Shown piece after piece: positions 57,836-64,000 of a stretch of 64,000 bases of DNA. Below the pieces are notes generated by a model. The model did not search any database, was not told the DNA's origin, and saw only the letters and a program-made list of their open reading frames with translations. Position 1 is the first letter of the stretch; each line of letters starts with the position of its first letter. A program made the translations under genes and the position numbers. Source of the DNA: Aedes albopictus (lineage: Eukaryota; Arthropoda; Insecta; Diptera; Culicidae); the NCBI RefSeq assembly GCF_035046485.1, contig NC_085138.1:325992129-326056128 (forward strand), in the 5' to 3' direction.

Positions 57836-58185
57836 TCGATATTGTCAGATTTCTTAAAAAGTAAATACCGCGCGGTCGTTGAAATGTTTCAAAAAGGGGC
57901 TTTGCACAAAAGTTCACGCGGTCTATCCTTTTCGAAAGGAACAGACGCGCCGTAGGAAACGCCGCAATGTTATTTCCCATAAGGATGAAGTAAACAGGGA
58001 GTGAAAACCGCGGCTGTACCTTTCAGAAGCGATAGGCCGCGTGCACTTTTATGCAAATCCCTCAATATCTTCAGGGATTTTAACAAAAATTAGACAGAAA
58101 TTTATAAAAAAAAACTCCAAGGATTCCTTCAGAAGCTTCTACACAGTTTCCTTCAAAAATGTTTTTAGGAATTTCTTCAGGAATA
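57836..58185. other. No gene; some residual array words
   Basis: A patch CCGCGCGGTCGTTGAAATG...GACGCGCCG (57,868-57,953) is GC-rich but unassigned. Confidence 0.35.
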
Positions 58186-58402
58186 AGGTAAGTGTACCAA
58201 TTATGGCAATAGTCCCAATCATTCGCCATAGTTGTGTTTTCATCCTTTAACGATATAAATCAACAAGAAAAAAAATTGTGAACAACAGATCACAACATGG
58301 AAACTAAGCTATATTTTAACATATTGATGCAATTCGTTGGTCTTCTCATTATTTTTGTACAAATAGTTTTCTTAAGTTGTGCCATAATTGGTACAGGCAC
58401 CA
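58186..58402. mobile_element. TA-flanked MITE, GTACCAATTATGGCA ends
   Basis: TGTACCAATTATGGCA at 58,193-58,208 is exactly complementary to 58,380-58,395. TA lies outside the extended ends (58,184-58,185 and 58,403-58,404). No coding capacity. Confidence 0.65.
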
Positions 58403-59214
58403 TATCAGGAAATTCTTGTTTTGAATTTTAACTAAAGCTTGTTCTTCACACGTTTTCAGAAATTCATCTAGATTGACCAAAAAAAAAAAAACGATTTAGC
58501 TTTATGAAGAAATTCTTTCAAGGATTCCTCCATGCATCACTTGGCAACTTCGTCAGGGTCGTTTGAAGGAATAAGTAATCTCTGACAACTGGAGAATGCT
58601 TGGCTACAACTCTAAATAGAATTTCTTGAGATTTTCCTGGAGAAACGCCACAAAATAAATCCTTAAGCGATTTCCGAAAAAAAAAATTCTGGGAAAATCC
58701 CTGAAATGATTTTTTAAGGATCCCTGATGTAAGATTTCAATAAATTTCAAGAATAGTTTATGATGCAACCCCAGGAGGAATATTTTGAGAATCTTCTAGA
58801 AGAATCTCCAGAGAATTTCTACAGGAACTTAGTGGAGCCTCGCGGTCGTACGTCACCAAGTGTAGAACCGTACCATGCCATGGGTGGTGGTTCGAGTCTT
58901 GCTCCGAGTGGTGTAACTTTTCACAAGAAATGTTTCTTCCTCGTATTTAATGCACGTAATCTATGTCGTGCCCGTTGTCGAGTGTTAAGTTTCGTTCTGT
59001 CTGTATGGCCTTTCGGCTGAAGACGACGTCTTTTGAAAAAAAAAAATCTGAGAGGATCCCGGAGGAACTCCTGAAAAGAATCCTGAAGGAATTTGAAGCA
59101 ATCTCGTGAGGAACTCAAAAAAAATATTCCAGAAAACCTTTCTGAAAAAAATTTGAAATGAATTTCTGAAAGAATCTATAGAAGTATTTTGGGATAAATA
59201 CCCGTAAAATCTCC
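58403..59214. repeat. Degenerate array with an unassigned insert
   Basis: Array words (GAATTTCTTGAGATTTTCC, GGAGGAACTCCTGAA) lie on both sides of a non-repetitive piece at about 58,830-59,020 (CGCGGTCGTACGTCACC to GGCTGAAGACGACGTC). That piece may be a small insertion, but I found no ends. Confidence 0.45.
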
Positions 59215-59299
59215 AATGACGATCACAGCGACGAAAAGGGACTTGCGATTGGAAGCTCGGTACGTAGAACTACAGATCTCTCAACTTCATCGGGAGCAC

Positions 59300-60360
59300 C
59301 CGCATACTCGCCGATATACAGAAGGACTGCGGATTCGGAATCGTAGCGCTGCAGGAGGTGTGCTGGACAGGATCTATGGTGCGAACGTTTAGAGGTAATC
59401 ATACCATCTACCAGAGTTGTGGCAACACACTTAAGCTGGGAACAGCTTTTACAGCAAAGATGGTTCAAAGGAACATTAGCATAATAAACGTGCACAGCCC
59501 TCACTCCGGAAAGCACTGATGATGACAAAGACGCATTTTACGCGCAGCTCGAACGCGAGTACGACCGCTGCCCAAGCCACGACGTCAAGATCATCATAGG
59601 AGATTTGAACGCTCAGGTAGGCCAGGAGGTGGTATTCAGACCGACGATTGGAAAGTTCAGCGCCCACCAGCTGACGAACGAAAATGACCTACGCCTCATC
59701 GGTTTCGTCGCCTCCAAGAACATGGCCATTCGTAGCACCTTCTTCCAGCACAGTCTCCAGTATTGTTACATCTGGAGATTACCACAACAAACGGAATCGC
59801 AAATCGACCACGTTCTGATTGATGGACGGCACTTCTCCGACATTATCTACGTCAGGACCTATCGTGGCGCTAATATCGACTCTGATGACTACCTGGTGAT
59901 GGTTAAACTGCGCCCAAAACTCTCCGTTATAAACAATGTACAGTACTGGCGGCCGCCCCGGTACGATCTAGAGCGACTGAAGCCACCGGATGTCACCACC
60001 GCATACGCGCAGAATCTCGAGGCAGCGTTGCCGGACGAGGGTGTGCTCGTTGTGCCCATTCTAGAGGACTGCTAGAGTACAGTCAAAGCAGCCACCACCA
60101 ACGCTGCTGAGAGCACTATCGGGTACGTAGAACGAAGTCGACGAAACAATTGGTTCGACGAGGAGTGCAGAGCGGTTCTGGAGGAGAAGGACGCAACGCG
60201 GACGGTAATGCTGCAGCAAGGAATTCGACAGAACGTGGAGCTATATAGGCACAAACGGCAGCAGCAAACCCGTCTCTTCCGGGAGAAAATGTGCCGCCAG
60301 GAAGAAGCGGAGTGTGAGGAAATGGAACTGATGCGTTCACAAGAAACACGTAAGTTTTAG
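59300..60360 (+). pseudogene. LINE endonuclease and linker
   Basis: A first part in broken frames (GIVALQEVCWTGS, YQSCGNTLKLGTAF, ISIINVHSPHSG) leads into the open frame from 59,530. It shows CPSHDVKIIIGDLNAQVGQE (GDLNAQ block), SKNMAIRSTFFQHS, the QTESQIDHVLIDGRHFSDI motif and ANIDSDDYLVM, where SDH has become SDD. The linker RPPRYDLERLKPPDVTTAYA follows. A stop at 60,073 interrupts; the linker then continues as NWFDEECRAVLEEKDATR and FREKMCRQEEAECEEMELM until a stop at 60,358. Most endonuclease motifs are present, but His-to-Asp in SDH and several stops make activity improbable. Confidence 0.85.
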
Positions 60361-60534
60361 GTGAGGTAATCGAAAGTTGGAAGCAGCACTTCGGCAAGCA
60401 CCTGAATGGGGAAGAGAATATAGGCTCAGAGAGCGGGAACGAACCAACTTCCACGCTGAGGGAAGTTAAGGATGCCATCAACCAACTCAAAAAAAAAAAA
60501 AAAGCGGCTGGTAAGGACGGTATCGCTAATTAAT

Positions 60535-60840
60535 TAATGAGGCGTCCGATTTGAATGCGGTCTTCGGCAAAGTTGTAGCTGATAGAGTAGCCTAGGATTA
60601 CCAAGGGTCGACTAGCCCACTAGGGCACTTGGGGAAATGCTACGGTGGATTGAATGAAAAACATCGTTTTCCCATAGTAATTCCCATACAAACTTTGAAA
60701 AGCTTGTGCAGTCTCAATTTTAAACCAAATGAGCTCAAATTTTGGGAGAAGGCATATAATCTGATTAGGAATCGAATAAGCGGTGTGGAGCAAAAACGAT
60801 TTTTTGAACCACCTGAAACGTGGAGCAGCAAAGGTCGGAC
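60535..60840. other. Foreign DNA replacing the LINE RT core
   Basis: LINE similarity breaks after AAGKDGI (about 60,530) and resumes near LVVNAAKYMLVG (60,838). About 600 bp of RT, including the catalytic blocks, is absent. The filler has no ORF with a known domain. CCCATACAAACTTTGAA resembles the dispersed repeat at 6.5 and 21.9 kb. Confidence 0.65.
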
Positions 60841-61541
60841 TGGTGGTGAATGCGGCTAAGTACATGCTGGTAGGTGGGACTTAGCGAGACAGGACAAGTC
60901 TTGGCAGCGATGTTACGATAGACGGGGATATTTTCGAGGTGGTAGAAGAATTCGTCTACCTCGGTTCCTTGATAACGGCTGACAATAACGTGAGCCGTGA
61001 AATACGAAGGCGAATCATCAGAGGAAGTCGTGCCTATTACGGGCTCCAGAAGAAACTGCGGTCAAAAAAGATTCACCCCCACACCAAATGTACCATGTAC
61101 AAGACGCTAATAAGACCGGTTGTTCTCTACGGACACGAGACATGGACGATGCTCTAGGAGCACCTGCAAGTACTCGGAGTTTTCAAGCGACGCGTGCTAA
61201 GGACGATCTTCGGCGGCGTGCAGGAGAATGGTGTGTGGCGGAGAAAGATGAACAACGAGCTCGCTGCACTCTACGGTGAACCCAACATCCTAAAAGTGGC
61301 TAAAGCTGGACGGATACGGTGGGCAGGGCATGTTGCAAGAATGCCGGACAACAACTCTGCAAAGCTGGTGTTTGCTAACCATTCGGTTGGAACAAGAAGG
61401 CATGGAGCGCAGAGAGCACGATGGGCGGACCAGGTGGAGCGTGATCTGGCGAGCGTTGGGCGTGACCGACGTTGGAGAGCTGCAGCTGCAAATCGAATAT
61501 TATGGAGGCAAATTGTTGATTCAGTGTTATCATGGATTTGA
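60841..61541 (+). pseudogene. LINE C-terminal domain
   Basis: VVEEFVYLGSLITADNNVSR leads to RAYYGLQKKLRSKKIHPHTK, TMYKTLIRPVVLYGHETWTM, then a stop (61,156) and the next frame LGVFKRRVLRTIFGGVQENG, VWRRKMNNELAALYGEPNIL, RIRWAGHVARMPDNNSAKLV and ending VDSVLSWI. RxRWxGHxxRMP is the conserved terminal motif of this element type. Function of the domain is not established from sequence. One stop/frameshift and loss of the core make it non-functional. Confidence 0.85.
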
Positions 61542-61560
61542 TGTTGCACGAAATAAATGA

Positions 61561-63311
61561 ATATAATATTCTAAAAGTTTAACAAAGACTTTCTGCTGAT
61601 AATTCCATGGAATTTCGCATTGGAATAACACTCTGAATTTTTAACATAGAGAAATTTGCTCCAATGATTATCTTATGATATTTTTTAAAGAATTCTTCCG
61701 AGAACTCTTTTGGTGTTTTCCCTAGAGTTTTGAGTTTGCTATATGAGAATAAACTGCTTCAGAGCTCAAGCTGATCAATAATTCGAATTAATTCTTCATT
61801 TCTTTTCCCATGAATTTCATAAAAGGTTTACCCTAATTTATGCATAACTTGCCAAAACAGTGCAGTGAATATTTAAGGAAAGTTTTGCAGGAAAGAAAAA
61901 TTGTGTTCTCCTAAAAAGTTTTTTTTTCTCAAAAGAATGTCATAAACGTACCAACCCACCCGCAGTGTAATCCCGAACATGTTCTTGAATACTGATTCAA
62001 AGCTTCCTTTTTAGGTAATCAATACTTTTTTCTTTCAAACATTGCGTCAACAAATTCCCAAGAAATCCCACAAACTGCGAACTTTTGAAGGTCATGAACC
62101 ACTCTCCCAAAACCCAAACCGGAGCACTGAACCGTCCGCAAAAGTTGCCGGTTTCGAGAAGGTGGTGGTTTCCCTAATTAAGAACAACTTCTTCGGTTCG
62201 TTGGACGGCGATGACGCGACGGTCGGTCTCGTTACAAGACGCCAACCACTCGTAGTCGGGTTTTTGCTGCTGTTGTTGTTGTTGCTGCGATTGTGGAGTA
62301 CCCTCTTTGAGTCATCTGCACGATTATCCTACCAGCCAGCCCAGAGCCACCCAACGTCAGCCGACCGACCGACCGAGTGCCATCATGGTGGCAAGCAACC
62401 ATCATCCATCGGCGTCATCTTCATCCGCCGCGGAAACAACACATTTGAAACACGTTTGCAAAATTTGTGCTCGAGTGGGAAGAGCAAATGTGCTTCGGCG
62501 TACCTTACCTACCTGCAGTGCGTCCTCCTACTTTGGAGTGGGTGAATCAAAATGCGTCCGTTTGAAAAAAAAGTGATCTGTTTCAGCTCTTCACCTTCGG
62601 TCGGTTTAAGGTGAGACAATTTGTTGGGCCAGTCAACGAATTTAAAACAGGGTATGGTAAGGGTGGAGGGTAGCAAACAAAAGATGCTCAATGTCTGTCT
62701 AAGCATGAAGAGCAGCTATGGGGCTACGAGTAATAAACTTGTGTGTTCAGCCTTACAATCGTTTGGTGTCGAGCGTCGCGTGATTGGACTCGTATGAACT
62801 TAGGTATAGGCATATGGATACATGCTGTGAGATGTTTTAGTTCTGAAGATATTATGTAAAAAAACGTAAAAAATCTGTTTGTGATGGCATTTTTTTGTAA
62901 AATTTTAGATCTACGATGGTGAGCCACAGCCATTTTAAATGTGTCGTGAACAAACATATATGTATTGTCCTTTTCCTTGCATGGAATGTTGAAATCATAT
63001 TGGCGTGCAAACAGAACAGAGAGATTCCCAGAAACATAAATAATTCAATTTTGGTGCACCCTAGTTTATAAGTATGTGCCGTGCCATTCGCCCCAGCTTG
63101 GTACTGAGCTTGGGTATCCTTCACATTTATCTGTATCATAGAGCCACATCAGTCGCGAGTGGCCTGACTAGAAGACTTTCGTGAACTGATGATGTGTGTA
63201 ATGATCCGCTGCATATAGGTATCTGCAATTATGTTGCGACTAGTATGCTGCACGTTGGCAAGTGCAAAGGGTGTCGATTTACTCTCGGATCGAAATTCGA
63301 AGTGTTAATAA
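61561..63311. other. Unique DNA; no supported gene
   Basis: A 167-codon frame at 62,042-62,545 includes a leucine run encoded by a CTG/TTG tract (62,266-62,290) and shows no domain. A second frame overlaps it. I would not call a gene here. Confidence 0.35.
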
Positions 63312-63662
63312 GGGTACTCACTAAACAGATTAAATTACTGCGTAAACCATGATTTTCTGCTTATTTGACATGTTTCATGATTTTGCAAATGAAATACAGT
63401 GACCCCACACCGATGAATCACCTTAATTTTTGTACACTATTTATGAATCACCATGTTGATCCCAGACACGAATGCCACATAAGTGGTAAAGTGTCTTTAA
63501 TAAATATTAATAAAAATAACCATGTTGATCAAATGGAGTGATCCATAAACTGTGGTCATTTTTGCCGATTCATAAATTGTGGGGTCACTGTAATCAAAGA
63601 TTGCCCTGGTGATCATGACGTTTAATCAGTTTAATCAGTTTACGCTGTTAAGTGAATCCCCC
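63312..63662 (-). mobile_element. TA-type MITE, reversed copy of 38,389-38,544, with an insert
   Basis: Ends GGGTACTCACTAAACAG and (reverse complement) GGGGGATTCACTTAACAG. Without the insert at 63,397-63,590 the remaining ~155 bp align throughout with 38,389-38,544. Confidence 0.85.
63397..63590. mobile_element. 194-bp TA MITE nested in another MITE
   Basis: Ends CAGTGACCCCACA and exact complement; TA outside (63,395-63,396 and 63,591-63,592). The uninterrupted paralogue at 38.4 kb reads GAATGAAATAATCAAAG here with a single TA, so insertion and TA duplication are shown directly. A CAGT terminus plus TA fits Tc1/mariner. Confidence 0.9.
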
Positions 63663-63712
63663 TAATATGTTGCGAGCGATTGTTTTATCTAAAAAAAACA
63701 AGTATTCTATCA

Positions 63713-63898
63713 AGCGGATCTGGTTGGATGGTTAGAACACTTGACTATCACGCCGAGGACCTGGGATCGAATCCCACTCCCGACAAACTCACAAAATGTG
63801 AGTTTCTTCCTTCGGAAGGGAAGTAAAGCGTGGGTCCCGAGATGAACTAGCCCAGGGCTAAAAATCTCGTTAATACAGATAAAAAAAATATATAAAAA
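63713..63898 (+). mobile_element. Complete tRNA-derived SINE with 13-bp target duplication
   Basis: tRNA-like head (TGGATGGTTAGAACACTTGA), B box GGATCGAATCC at 63,764-63,774, a short body with the hairpin CACAAAATGTG, a conserved CCAGGGCTAAAAATCTCG end and an A-rich tail. AAGTATTCTATCA occurs on both sides (63,700-63,712 and 63,899-63,911) without mismatch, so the insertion is fairly recent. Confidence 0.9.
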
Positions 63899-64000
63899 AA
63901 GTATTCTATCATTTAAGTCGAATCAATGTCGAATAACATTCCAGCACGTGTTTCGGCAACAACCACTCCAGCTTTTTAAAACAATCCTCTTTGCATTGGC

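Larger units (their letters stand above)
59215..61560 (+). mobile_element. RTE-like LINE, central RT deleted
   Basis: Endonuclease (59,300-59,905), linker (59,905-60,530), foreign DNA (about 60,535-60,840) in place of most of the RT, then the C-terminal part to the stop at 61,541. A short tail with AAATAAATGAATATAATA follows, like the simple AT-rich tails of RTE elements. It shares many motifs with the LINE at 14.8 kb (TIYQSCGNT, HVLIDG, VYLGSLITADN). Confidence 0.85.

Noticed and set aside
62042..62545. 167-codon frame with a leucine run
   Set aside because: The run comes from a CTG/TTG microsatellite; nothing else suggests a protein.
63713..63898. Genuine tRNA gene on plus
   Set aside because: Same reason: SINE body, A-rich tail and 13-bp target duplication.
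1..64000. Endogenous viral elements
   Set aside because: Aedes genomes often carry them, but no frame here shows motifs of a viral nucleocapsid, glycoprotein or polymerase; all RT frames are LINE-type.

Overview
The window looks like non-genic DNA from a culicine mosquito, most probably Aedes (Ae. aegypti is my best guess). Feilai-type tRNA-derived SINEs, a Lian/LOA-like LINE, RTE-like LINEs, dense TA-flanked MITEs and long degenerate 'GGAATTCCTGAAGGAA'-type arrays occur together, on an AT-rich background. I found no intact host protein gene, tRNA, rRNA or CRISPR array. The window could be intergenic or the inside of a very large intron. Almost everything I can support is transposon-derived, and every coding piece is a broken LINE.

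Layout. 1-8.7 kb: two SINE copies, a hAT-like element built of GATTAATGATTA repeats with a SINE inside it, a 1.2-kb TIR element, a poly-G PIF/Harbinger-like MITE and an element carrying a ~100-bp tandem array. 8.7-14.7 kb: degenerate arrays, a palindromic MITE, unique DNA and a 'CGCCATCTTGGAT' tandem block. 14.8-18 kb: an RTE-like LINE on + pierced by two MITEs. 18-26 kb: mostly unique DNA with small MITEs, two strong hairpins, a possible solo LTR and a LINE tail on -. 

26-39 kb is the most unusual part. Two ~2.9-kb arms (27,147-30,722 and 35,470-38,344) are near-identical inverted copies around a 4.7-kb spacer. A 7-bp direct repeat (TCTTTTA) flanks them, and each arm contains tandem ~155-180-bp modules followed by a short-period array. 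This is the architecture of a Foldback-type element. A 663-bp foldback MITE is inserted in one arm only; the other arm preserves its empty site. The whole block lies between a further pair of 25-bp inverted termini with TA flanks (25,963 and 38,846).

39-44 kb: SINE fragments, degenerate array and unique DNA. 43.7-47.7 kb: a Lian-like LINE on + bracketed by ~340-bp direct repeats, its RNase H region replaced by ~745 bp of foreign DNA. 48-52 kb: a 71-bp tandem repeat and three MITEs. 52.1-54.9 kb: an APE/RT LINE on - split by a 595-bp palindromic MITE. 55,490-55,512 is an assembly gap. 55.9-59.2 kb: a textbook hAT MITE, a second ATTT-flanked MITE, degenerate arrays and another TA MITE. 59.2-61.6 kb: a second RTE-like LINE on +. 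63.3-63.9 kb: a MITE inside a MITE, whose empty site is preserved in a paralogue at 38.4 kb, and a complete tRNA-derived SINE with a 13-bp target duplication.

The genes do not act together as a pathway. What can be read is an order of insertion, and several nested pairs give relative ages. Element ends and target duplications were read by eye. Identities are estimates and family names follow motif recognition, not a database search.
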